Shown here piece by piece: positions 1 through 6,075 of a DNA stretch of 8,787 bases. Positions within the stretch are counted from its first letter, which is position 1, and each line of letters begins with the position of its first letter. A program made the position numbers and the translations under genes. Source of the DNA: UBA1367 sp040268355. GTDB lineage: Bacteria > Actinomycetota > Coriobacteriia > Coriobacteriales > Atopobiaceae. The stretch covers positions 1 to 8,787 of the forward strand of contig JAWRIT010000139.1 in assembly GCA_040268355.1 (NCBI GenBank), written 5' to 3'. Below the pieces are notes generated by a model. The model worked only from the letters and a program-made list of their open reading frames with translations, did no database searches and was not told where the DNA came from.

Positions 1-4
1 GCAG

Positions 5-38
5 GGCGCCGGGTCGTTTGCCAGCACCGGGCGGCGCC
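5..38 (-). terminator. Possible hairpin after the membrane-anchored protein gene
   Basis: A 7-bp perfect inverted repeat (ggcgccg at 5-11, cggcgcc at 32-38) with a 20-base loop starts about 23 bases past the stop codon at 61-63. No T-run follows in the transcribed direction within the window, so this is only a weak candidate for a terminator. It may equally be an intergenic stem inside a longer operon. Nothing else is recognisable in positions 1-60. Confidence 0.2.
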
Positions 39-60
39 GGAGCCGCAGGTGGCCCCGAGG

Positions 61-792
61 TTAGGCGAGGTAGCGCAGGTACGCCTCGACCGCGTCCATG
101 CGCGGGCTGTTGGCGATGACGCCCAAATAGACCTCGCCCGAGAGACGTTCGGTGCCAAGGGCGTCGAGCGAAGTGATCCTGAAGGCGTTGTGCTCCTCGT
201 GGGTGGTTGCCTCGTAGGTGTCCGCCTCGCCGAGGTTCACCTCGATCTGGTTGTCGTCGACGATCACGGTGTTGGCCATGAGCAGCGGTTCGAGACGGGA
301 GGCCGTCCGTGCGTCGAGGCCGGAAAGGCACTCCGAGAGGTCCAGCAGGTAGCCGCTGTTGGAGAGGATGTCCCAAGCCTCCTGGTTCATGAGCACCACG
401 TCGAGCTCCTTGGCCTCGATCGCCGCCAGCGTCTTGAGGTTGGAGGCGTAGGCGTACTGGTGGTCGGCCTCGTTCGCATTGGCGCTGAGGTACAGGCCCT
501 CGTAGCGATGCACCGCCGCCCGGTCGCCACCCACGTCCGCGTGCTCGAGGAAGTCGTCCGTGAGCGCACGGGTCGTCTCGTCACTCACACTCACATTCGC
601 AAAGGCGACGTAGAGCACTGGATCGGTGTGGGTGAGCTGCCACCTGAGCGCCGAGCCGAGCACGGTGAGGGCAATGAGGGCGAGCACCAGCGGGAGCTTG
701 TAGTAGCTCAGGATGTAGTCCGCCTTCTCCCGCGCGCCCATGGCCCCAAACGCCTCACGTCTGGCCTGTCGTTCCTGGGGCGAGAGCCTCAT
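61..792 (-). CDS. Membrane-anchored extracytoplasmic protein of unknown function
   Basis: The 243-residue product is not assigned to a named family. A basic, hydrophilic N-terminus (about residues 1-30) is followed by one hydrophobic segment at about 32-50 (beginning KLPLVLALIALTV) and a roughly 190-residue soluble part, which is probably outside the cell (N-in topology inferred from the arginine-rich start). No lipobox cysteine is seen. The stretch at about 129-153 (ELDVVLMNQEAWDILSNSGY, then LLDL) resembles the 'target-is-here, stay-on-this-residue' segments of extracellular solute-binding proteins, so a degenerate binding-protein-like fold is possible; this is inference. The start ATG overlaps the stop of the YesL-like gene by 4 bp (ATGA, 789-792), implying translational coupling. 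Together with the upstream LacI and YesL genes, this suggests a role in carbohydrate uptake or surface sensing. The gene is confident; the function is unknown. Confidence 0.85.
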   Translation of the reverse strand: MRLSPQERQARREAFGAMGAREKADYILSYYKLPLVLALIALTVLGSALRWQLTHTDPVLYVAFANVSVSDETTRALTDDFLEHADVGGDRAAVHRYEGLYLSANANEADHQYAYASNLKTLAAIEAKELDVVLMNQEAWDILSNSGYLLDLSECLSGLDARTASRLEPLLMANTVIVDDNQIEVNLGEADTYEATTHEEHNAFRITSLDALGTERLSGEVYLGVIANSPRMDAVEAYLRYLA

Positions 793-1445
793 GGCTCGAG
801 CGCCGGGTCGTCAGGGTCGGCCGGCTCGGTCGTGCAGAGCTTGAGGACCGGCAGGAAGAGGTAGGAGCTCGCCAGGGCGCAGAGCCCCTCGGCAAAGAGC
901 AGCAGGGGAGAGAAGAGGCGTACGACCACCACCAGCATCGCCGCATGGATGGCGAAGACCAGGATGGTGCAGTTGAGGTAGCGCATGCCGATGAGCAGCG
1001 CGTTCCTGAACATGGCGGGCGTCGTGTTCTCCACGCGCGCCACCAGGGGAAAGACGAAGAGCGCGACGATCACATAGACGATGCAGGCGGCGATGACCAG
1101 CGCGAGCATCAGCGTCCAGAGGATGGCCGCGGCTCCTGTCGACGAGTTGCGCAGGCCGTTGAGCACGTAGATGTCGGTGCCCAGCACCAGCCCCAACGCC
1201 ACGAGAATCAGCCAGATGACGGTGGCCTGCCGGAAGTTGTCGCGAAACGAGCGTACGAACTGCATCGTGATGTCCCCCTCGGTGTCGTCCGCGATCTTGA
1301 GGGTGACGTAGTAGAGCGCCGTGGTCGCGGCGCCGATGGTCACGATCGGCAGCGAGCAGACGATCCACAGCAGGTTGAGGTAGCAGCCGGAGGCGATCTT
1401 GTGGAGGACCTGGCTGAACTTGCTGTCATAGGAGAAGAGGGCCAT
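789..1445 (-). CDS. YesL-like DUF624 integral membrane protein
   Basis: The 218-residue hydrophobic protein has about five membrane segments, at roughly 22-48, 74-94, 104-136, 157-177 and 180-203. The N-terminal stretch (LLWIVCSLPIVTIGAATTAL at 25-44, then YYV) and the FPLVARVEN segment (132-140) match the pattern I know from YesL/DUF624 proteins, and about 200 residues is normal for that family. Members are commonly encoded beside carbohydrate ABC transporters, LacI regulators and glycosidases in Firmicutes and Actinobacteria, but their biochemical role is not established. Here the gene lies 14 bp after lacI, with AAGGACGG upstream of the ATG as a ribosome site, and overlaps the next gene by 4 bp. 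The C-terminal tail (about 206-218) is acidic and proline-rich and is probably cytoplasmic or extracellular. Family call is fairly sure; function is inferred from context only. Confidence 0.85.
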   Translation of the reverse strand: MALFSYDSKFSQVLHKIASGCYLNLLWIVCSLPIVTIGAATTALYYVTLKIADDTEGDITMQFVRSFRDNFRQATVIWLILVALGLVLGTDIYVLNGLRNSSTGAAAILWTLMLALVIAACIVYVIVALFVFPLVARVENTTPAMFRNALLIGMRYLNCTILVFAIHAAMLVVVVRLFSPLLLFAEGLCALASSYLFLPVLKLCTTEPADPDDPALEP

Positions 1446-1459
1446 GGCACCGTCCTTGG

Positions 1460-2509
1460 TCAGCTGAGCGAGAGGGGTGTGGAGTCCCTGACGATGAGGT
1501 TCGTCTCGGTGTGGACGCGCCGGAAGTCGAGCGAGGGCTCCTTGATGCGCGAGATGAGCAGGTGCATGGCGGAGAAGGCCATGATCTGGGTGTGGATGTG
1601 GATGGTGGTGAGCGGCGGCATGCAGGCGCGCGATTCCGTGGAGTCGTCGAAGCCACTGATCATGACGTCGCGCGGGACCTCATGACCCAGCTCGCGCAGC
1701 GCCTGCAATGCATCGAGGGCCACGAAGTCGTTGGCGCAGACGAAGAGGTCGGGCAGCCGATCGAGCTCTGCCAGGCGCTCTGCGATGTCCTCCTTGTGGT
1801 TGCGCTTGATGACGAAGCGCTCGTCGAGGGAGTGTCCGGCCATGTGCAGGGCGAAGCGTGTGGCCGTGTAACGCTCCCAGAACGACTGGCAATGGGAGAA
1901 GTCGCCGATGAAACCAACGTTCGTCCTGCCGGAGGCCAGCACCTGTCGCAGGAGGCTGGCGATGGCGTATTCGTTGTCCATGAGCAGCACGTCCGATGGG
2001 AGGGGGTCGGTGTCCAGGATGGCCGGACCGTCCACGAAGAGCGTGGGCAGCCCCAGCTCGCAGAGCATCATGTCGTAGGCGTAGTCGAACATCTCGACGC
2101 ACATGATGGCCGCCGTCCGCTCCCGCCCGAACGTGAGCGGCAGGCTCCGCTGTTCGACGTTCTCCTCGCTCACGCGGTGCGTGTTGAGGGTGTAGCCCAT
2201 CTGCGCGAGCTCGTACTGCAGGCGGTCGAGCATGAGCGAGGCGAAGTGCGAGCTCGAGAGGAAGGAGGACACGAACAGGGCGATCTCCGTCGGCGTCGAG
2301 CCAGACGTCGGGCGCCCCGCGAGGTTCTGGAAGTCGGCGACCGAGGAGGCGTAGGCGAGATGCTTGTATCCCATCTCGATGGCCTTCTCGAGGACGCGCA
2401 CGCGCGTCGCCTCGGCAAGGCCGTCGGCGTTGTTGAGCGCCTTGGAGACCGTGTTGCGCGAGATGCCGAGCTCGTCCGCTATGTCCTGGATGGTGACCCG
2501 CTTTGCCAT
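1460..2509 (-). CDS. LacI-family transcriptional regulator
   Basis: The 349-residue product has the LacI layout. The N-terminal helix-turn-helix occupies about 4-48 (VTIQDIADELGISRNTVSKA at 5-24), and the periplasmic-binding-protein-like effector domain runs from about 74 to 345. Recognisable effector-domain landmarks are PDLFVCANDFVALDAL (253-268), GFDDS (286-290), LTTIHI (300-305) and a C-terminal LIVRDST (338-344). These support a sugar-responsive regulator, but the effector cannot be read from sequence. The hinge after MGY (46-48) lacks the usual Pro-Asn and has V57 where the minor-groove leucine would be expected. The ATG has a strong ribosome site (GGAAGGAG, about 7 bases upstream) and an extended -10 promoter in front. 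It heads a probable operon with the YesL-like gene and the membrane-anchored protein gene, so likely targets are its own promoter and a nearby sugar-uptake locus. Confidence 0.93.
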   Translation of the reverse strand: MAKRVTIQDIADELGISRNTVSKALNNADGLAEATRVRVLEKAIEMGYKHLAYASSVADFQNLAGRPTSGSTPTEIALFVSSFLSSSHFASLMLDRLQYELAQMGYTLNTHRVSEENVEQRSLPLTFGRERTAAIMCVEMFDYAYDMMLCELGLPTLFVDGPAILDTDPLPSDVLLMDNEYAIASLLRQVLASGRTNVGFIGDFSHCQSFWERYTATRFALHMAGHSLDERFVIKRNHKEDIAERLAELDRLPDLFVCANDFVALDALQALRELGHEVPRDVMISGFDDSTESRACMPPLTTIHIHTQIMAFSAMHLLISRIKEPSLDFRRVHTETNLIVRDSTPLSLS

Positions 2510-2542
2510 GGAACCGGCTCCTTCCTCGTTGTGGCAGTCCCA

Positions 2543-2551
2543 AGTATAGCA
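2543..2551 (-). promoter_or_regulatory. Extended -10 promoter for lacI-family operon
   Basis: On the minus strand the sequence reads TGCTATACT: a TATACT -10 hexamer (5 of 6 to consensus) at 2543-2548 preceded by an extended TGn motif at 2549-2551. No good -35 hexamer sits 16-18 bases upstream, which fits an extended -10 promoter that may need an activator or be weak. Transcription would begin near 2536, giving a leader of about 27 bases that includes the ribosome site. Confidence 0.55.
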
Positions 2552-2552
2552 T

Positions 2553-2560
2553 CTGCGCAG
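2553..2560. promoter_or_regulatory. Candidate LacI-type operator (CTGCGCAG)
   Basis: This is a perfect 8-bp palindrome with a central CG step, directly upstream of the extended -10 element of the lacI-family gene. Operators of LacI-family proteins characteristically have a central CG. Its position within the promoter spacer would let a bound regulator block polymerase, so autoregulation is plausible. An 8-bp palindrome can easily arise by chance in GC-rich DNA. Confidence 0.3.
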
Positions 2561-2630
2561 TCCGGTGAGGTATTTGCTCAGTCGCTACGTGCATTTGCAT
2601 ACAGTAATTTGACAACATGAGCCGAGGCGA

Positions 2631-2640
2631 CCAGCGCTGG
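2631..2640. promoter_or_regulatory. Candidate LacI-type operator (CCAGCGCTGG)
   Basis: This is a perfect 10-bp palindrome with the AGCGCT core seen in some LacI-family operators (for example CcpA cre sites). It shares the pattern CWGCGCWG with the palindrome at 2553-2560; the two centres are 79 bp apart. It lies in the 271-bp gap between the rrf2 and lacI-family genes, upstream of the lacI promoter. Assignment is by motif and position only. Confidence 0.35.
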
Positions 2641-2686
2641 CACGCGTCGTTGCAGCTGACATTGGCCGTCGCGCAGCAACCCTTGG

Positions 2687-2705
2687 CCGCCCCTTCAGAG
2701 GGCGG
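2687..2705 (-). terminator. Possible terminator hairpin after the suf operon
   Basis: Read on the minus strand, CCGCCCT and GGGGCGG form a 7-bp GC-rich stem (one G-U pair) around a 5-base loop, starting about 75 bases past the stop of rrf2. It is in the right place to separate the suf operon from the lacI transcription unit. There is no U-run after the stem, so it would be an atypical intrinsic terminator or simply a 3'-end stem. Confidence 0.3.
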
Positions 2706-2780
2706 ATCTGGTCTGAGGCGGCGCGGCAGGCCGTGCGCAAAAGCTGGGAGAGCAAGGGAGGTGGGGAGATCGCCTGGGTC

Positions 2781-3209
2781 TTAGGCCTCGTCCTCGTCCG
2801 GTTCGCCGACGAGGTCGGCCAGGGTCTTGCCGTCGAGGTAGTCGCTGGTCACCCGTCCCAGGTCGCGCCACATCTCGACCGTGGGGCAGGTGTCCACGAT
2901 GGGGCAGGCGTCGTCGGCGGAGCGATCGAGGCAGGAGACGGGTGCCAGCGAGCCTTCGGCCGCCCGCAGGATCTGGCCGAGGGTGTACTCCTCGGGCCTG
3001 CGCGTGAGCCGGTAGCCGCCGCCCTTTCCCCGCAGGCTCTCCACGAAGCCGGCCTTGTGCATGAGGGAGATGACTTGCTCGAGGTACTTGCGGGAGATGC
3101 GCTGCCGACGCGAGACGTCCCCCAGCGACACCCAACCCGGATGCCGGGCAAGGTCGCTCATGGCACGAAGCGCGTAGCGCCCCTTGGTGGAGAACATCCC
3201 TCCTGCCAT
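2781..3209 (-). CDS. Rrf2/IscR-family regulator, last gene of the suf operon
   Basis: The 142-residue product is a typical Rrf2 protein. STKGRYALRAMSDLA (7-21) is the conserved first helix. The winged helix continues through DVSRRQRISRKYLEQVISLM (31-50), and the wing is LRGKGGGYRLTR (59-70). Three cysteines, C93, C102 and C108, lie where IscR carries its [2Fe-2S] ligands (C92, C98, C104), but the spacing before the second is longer and the position of IscR His107 is V111 here. LGRVTSDYLDGKTLADLV (117-134) is the usual dimerisation/C-terminal part, followed by an acidic tail. M1 is preferred over M5 because GGAGGAGG lies 8 bases upstream of it. The gene starts 1 bp after the sufU stop. It probably senses cluster status and represses the suf promoter; other Rrf2 roles (NO or cysteine sensing) are not excluded. 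Confidence 0.9.
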   Translation of the reverse strand: MAGGMFSTKGRYALRAMSDLARHPGWVSLGDVSRRQRISRKYLEQVISLMHKAGFVESLRGKGGGYRLTRRPEEYTLGQILRAAEGSLAPVSCLDRSADDACPIVDTCPTVEMWRDLGRVTSDYLDGKTLADLVGEPDEDEA

Positions 3210-3210
3210 G

Positions 3211-3708
3211 CTATGCGCCTCCTCCGCCGTGGTTGTGCTCGCCGTCGCCGTGCGCCGCCGCCGTCCTGTCGCCGCTCGCCTCGTTGGCCTCGAGCATCTC
3301 CTGCAGCGTGCGCCACGCGAGCTCGGCGCACTTCACGCGGGCCGGCATGTGGGCGATGTCACGCAGCATGGCCGCCTCGTCCAGCTGGTCGAGCACGGCC
3401 TCGTCGGACTCCTCGCCACGGATCATGCGCTTGAACAGCTCGCAGAGCTCGATGGCCTCGACAGGGGTCCTGTCGACCATGAGGTCGCTCATCATGTCGG
3501 CCGAGGCCTGGCTGATGGCGCAGCCGCTGCCGGTGAAGGCGGCCTCCTCGATGGTGCCGTCCTCGGCCAGGCGCACCGAGAAGGTCAGCTCGTCGCCGCA
3601 GGAGGGGTTGATCCCCTCATGGCTCATCGTGGGGTCGTCCATCTGGTACTTGTAGTCGGGATTCTGCGCATGGTCCATGAACTGCGCGTTGTAGAGGTTG
3701 TTAGCCAC
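3211..3708 (-). CDS. sufU: SufU zinc-dependent sulfurtransferase
   Basis: The 165-residue protein is a SufU. Unlike the IscU scaffold, SufU proteins studied in Bacillus bind zinc and accept the persulfide sulfur from SufS. The zinc ligands are recognisable: C37 and D39 in NPSCGDE, C63 in GSGCAISQAS and C127 in ARVKCAELAW. The SufU-specific insertion between the second and third cysteine ligands is present (about 74-115). The start is GTG at 3708, overlapping the sufS stop by 8 bp, with AGGTG five bases upstream as ribosome site; frame and the LYNAQFMDHAQNPDYKY start match the family. The tail after about residue 143 is longer than usual and ends in a His/Gly-rich run (HGDGEHNHGGGGA, 153-165), an unusual addition that might bind metal. 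Very secure call. Confidence 0.95.
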   Translation of the reverse strand: MANNLYNAQFMDHAQNPDYKYQMDDPTMSHEGINPSCGDELTFSVRLAEDGTIEEAAFTGSGCAISQASADMMSDLMVDRTPVEAIELCELFKRMIRGEESDEAVLDQLDEAAMLRDIAHMPARVKCAELAWRTLQEMLEANEASGDRTAAAHGDGEHNHGGGGA

Positions 3709-4966
3709 AGAACACCTGCCAGACCTTGTTCAGGCCCTCGATGAGGGCGTCGATGTCATGCTTGTCGTTGTAGAAGGCCACGCTTGCGCGGCAGGTGCTC
3801 GACACGTCCAGGTAGGCGAGCAGCGGCTGGGCGCAGTGGTGGCCCGCTCGGATGCAGATGCCGTCCATGTCAAGGATGGAGGCGACGTCGTGGGGGTGCA
3901 CGCCGCGCACGTTGAAGGCGACGGCGCCCACGTGGCGCGCACCGTCCGCAGGTCCCACGACATCCACGAAGTCAAGGGAGGCCAGTCGCTCGGTGAGATA
4001 GCCGACCAACAGGCGCTCGCGCTCCTCGACGACGTCCATGCCCAGGTCGTCCAGATAGGAGAGGGTGGCGTCGAAGGCGTAGCTGCCCGCCGCGTCCTGC
4101 GTGCCCGCCTCGAACTTCTGGGGCACGGGCGCCCAGACGGCGGCAGTCTCGGTGACCGAATCGATCATCTCGCCGCCGGTGAGGAAGGGCGGCATGGCGT
4201 CAAGCAGCTCGGAGGTGCCCCACAGCACGCCAATGCCCAGAGGGCCGCCCATCTTGTGGGCCGAGAACGCGAACAGGTCGCAGCCGAGCTTTCGGACGTC
4301 CACCGCCAGGTGCGGGACCGACTGCGCCCCGTCGACCACCACGGTCGCACCCATCTCATGCGCCCGCGCCGCGATGGCAGCCACATCGTTCTCCACGCCC
4401 AAGACGTTGGAGACCTGCGTGATGGCGACGATCTTGGCCGACGGGCCGACCTTCGCCTCGACCTCTGCGGGCGTGATGGCGTAGTGCTCGTCAAGGCGCA
4501 GGTAGACGAGGTTGGCTCCAGTGGCGGCACAGACCTGCTGCCAGGGGATGATGTTGGAGTGGTGCTCCATGATGGAGATGACCACGTCGTCTCCGGGGCC
4601 AAGCCCCACGACCTCGGGCAGCGAGTGCGCGACGAGGTTCAGCGCCTCGGAGGTGTTGCGCGTGAAGACGACCTGGGAGCCCTGGGGCCTGCCCGCGTCG
4701 TCGAGGGCCCCGATGAGCGTGGCGATGTGCGTGCGGGCGCGCTCGATCGCCTCGGTCGCCTCAACGGAGAGCCGATAGAGCCCCCGCAGCGGGTTGGCGT
4801 TCATCGTCTCGTAGAAGGTGCGTTCGGCGGCAAGCGTCGCCTCGGGGCGCTGCGAGGTGGCGGCGCTGTCGAGGAAGGTGATCTCTGGATGCTTGGCGAG
4901 CAGCGGGAAGTCCGCCTTGTAGGGGTTCTGCGCGATGGCCTCAAGCTGTTCTGCGCTCAGCCTCAT
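3701..4966 (-). CDS. sufS: SufS group II cysteine desulfurase
   Basis: This 421-residue PLP enzyme converts L-cysteine to L-alanine and carries the sulfur as a persulfide. Key residues are visible: H136 in MEHHSNIIPWQ (stacks on PLP), D212 and Q215 in VVVDGAQSVPH, the PLP-binding lysine K238 in FSAHKMGGPLG, and the catalytic cysteine C378 in the short RAGHHCAQP loop that marks the SufS (group II) type. R393 in TCRAS is the expected substrate-carboxylate arginine. Length and N-terminus (PYKADFPLLAKHPEITFLDS) fit the family. The ATG overlaps the sufD stop by 4 bp (ATGA). SufU, its usual sulfur acceptor, is encoded directly downstream with an 8-bp overlap, which fits a SufS-SufU pair rather than SufS-SufE. 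Confident. Confidence 0.97.
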   Translation of the reverse strand: MRLSAEQLEAIAQNPYKADFPLLAKHPEITFLDSAATSQRPEATLAAERTFYETMNANPLRGLYRLSVEATEAIERARTHIATLIGALDDAGRPQGSQVVFTRNTSEALNLVAHSLPEVVGLGPGDDVVISIMEHHSNIIPWQQVCAATGANLVYLRLDEHYAITPAEVEAKVGPSAKIVAITQVSNVLGVENDVAAIAARAHEMGATVVVDGAQSVPHLAVDVRKLGCDLFAFSAHKMGGPLGIGVLWGTSELLDAMPPFLTGGEMIDSVTETAAVWAPVPQKFEAGTQDAAGSYAFDATLSYLDDLGMDVVEERERLLVGYLTERLASLDFVDVVGPADGARHVGAVAFNVRGVHPHDVASILDMDGICIRAGHHCAQPLLAYLDVSSTCRASVAFYNDKHDIDALIEGLNKVWQVFCG

Positions 4967-6075
4967 GCTGCCTCCTCGTCCTCGTATCCGAGCACCTCGG
5001 CGATGTCACGCGCGACCTCTGCGCCCAGGACGGAGGCGGCGCGGGCGAGCACGGCCGCGCGGGCGTCGGCGACGCTGGCGTGAATGGTCGCGTCGTCGAA
5101 CAGCGCGCGGGAGAAGAGCTGCTCGACCTGGTCCTCCGAGAGCCCGCGGCTCGCCATGAAGTCGAGCTGGTCGGAGCTGATCGAGCCGATGGACGCGCCA
5201 TGGGCGCCGAGGACGTCCTCCTCGTCGCAGAGAATCACCGGAAGGGTCTTGTTGACCACGTCGTCACCGGTGATCAGCACCGTCTCGATCTCGCTGCCCT
5301 CGGCGAACTTGGCCCCATGGACGAGGTCGATGGTCTCGCGCATGGTCTTGCGAGCGGCGTCGGCGAGGATGCCGGTGGTCATGACGTCGGCGCGCGAGTG
5401 GCGGCCGCGCTGGCGCACCACGTGGTTGACGTCGAGCACGTCGGTGCCGGAGGCCAGATAGCGGGAGTCGAGGGCGAAGCGCGCCGAGGCGCCCGCGAGG
5501 TCGCAGGCGAGCCCCAGCGCCACCTTCGCGCCGCCGAGCGCGTACTGGCGCATCTCGACCTGCGCGCCCTCGGCCGCCCGGATGCCCACGGCGTCAAGAT
5601 GCTGTTGGGCGCCCTCGCAGGCCACGATCTCCACGATGGTGACCCGCGCGTCGCGCTCGGCCACCACGCGCAGCAGCGATCCCGAGCTGGCGCCCGCGGC
5701 GCCGCCATGGGCGCAGGTGACGATCGTCGCCTCGGCCCCCGGGCGCACGATCACGCCGGTGTCGCGCACGTCGCAGGCGGCGGCGTCCACGTCCACGTAG
5801 ATGAGCTCGCGCCCCTTGCCGGGACGAACGTCCACGAAGCGGGCGTCGCCCGCCGCACGCTCCATCCAGGAGGTCGCCTCCTCGCCGATGCCGCACTCGA
5901 GCGTCTCGAACAGGCGCGGCAGGCGGGCGTAGACGTCGCCGATCCAGTGCGGGGTGGGCACCTCGAAGGAGATGTCGTTGATGCGCAGGTAGTTCCAGGT
6001 CTGTGCGGGGGGCACGTTGACGTGGGACAGGGTGGTGGTGTCGGCCTGTCCGGCCGTGATGATGCTCGTGGCCAT
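4963..6075 (-). CDS. sufD: SufD scaffold subunit of the SufBCD complex
   Basis: The 370-residue protein is a SufD: it pairs with SufB, and both contact SufC ATPase dimers in the cytosolic complex that assembles nascent clusters. A variable N-terminal region (1-95), with QTWNYLRINDISFEVP (25-40), precedes a right-handed beta-helix core rich in valine/glycine repeats (about 97-265). The C-terminal helical SufC-binding part follows; AHGASIGSISSDQLDFMASR (291-310) is the SufB/SufD signature. H292 aligns with E. coli SufD His360, which is important for cluster assembly. The glycine two residues before it replaces E. coli Cys358. The ATG directly follows the sufB stop (TAGATG), with GGAGGGGG upstream inside sufB. 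It is shorter than E. coli SufD (423 aa), as is common in Gram-positive and actinobacterial forms. Confidence 0.94.
   Translation of the reverse strand: MATSIITAGQADTTTLSHVNVPPAQTWNYLRINDISFEVPTPHWIGDVYARLPRLFETLECGIGEEATSWMERAAGDARFVDVRPGKGRELIYVDVDAAACDVRDTGVIVRPGAEATIVTCAHGGAAGASSGSLLRVVAERDARVTIVEIVACEGAQQHLDAVGIRAAEGAQVEMRQYALGGAKVALGLACDLAGASARFALDSRYLASGTDVLDVNHVVRQRGRHSRADVMTTGILADAARKTMRETIDLVHGAKFAEGSEIETVLITGDDVVNKTLPVILCDEEDVLGAHGASIGSISSDQLDFMASRGLSEDQVEQLFSRALFDDATIHASVADARAAVLARAASVLGAEVARDIAEVLGYEDEEAA

Noticed and set aside
2571..2599. TGCAAATGCA and TGAG-N7-CTCA symmetries upstream of lacI
   Set aside because: They are short, lack a central CG, and are expected at this rate by chance, so I preferred the two CG-centred palindromes as operators.
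2609..2614. Perfect TTGACA on the plus strand
   Set aside because: There is no -10-like hexamer at 16-18 bases downstream and no plus-strand gene follows.
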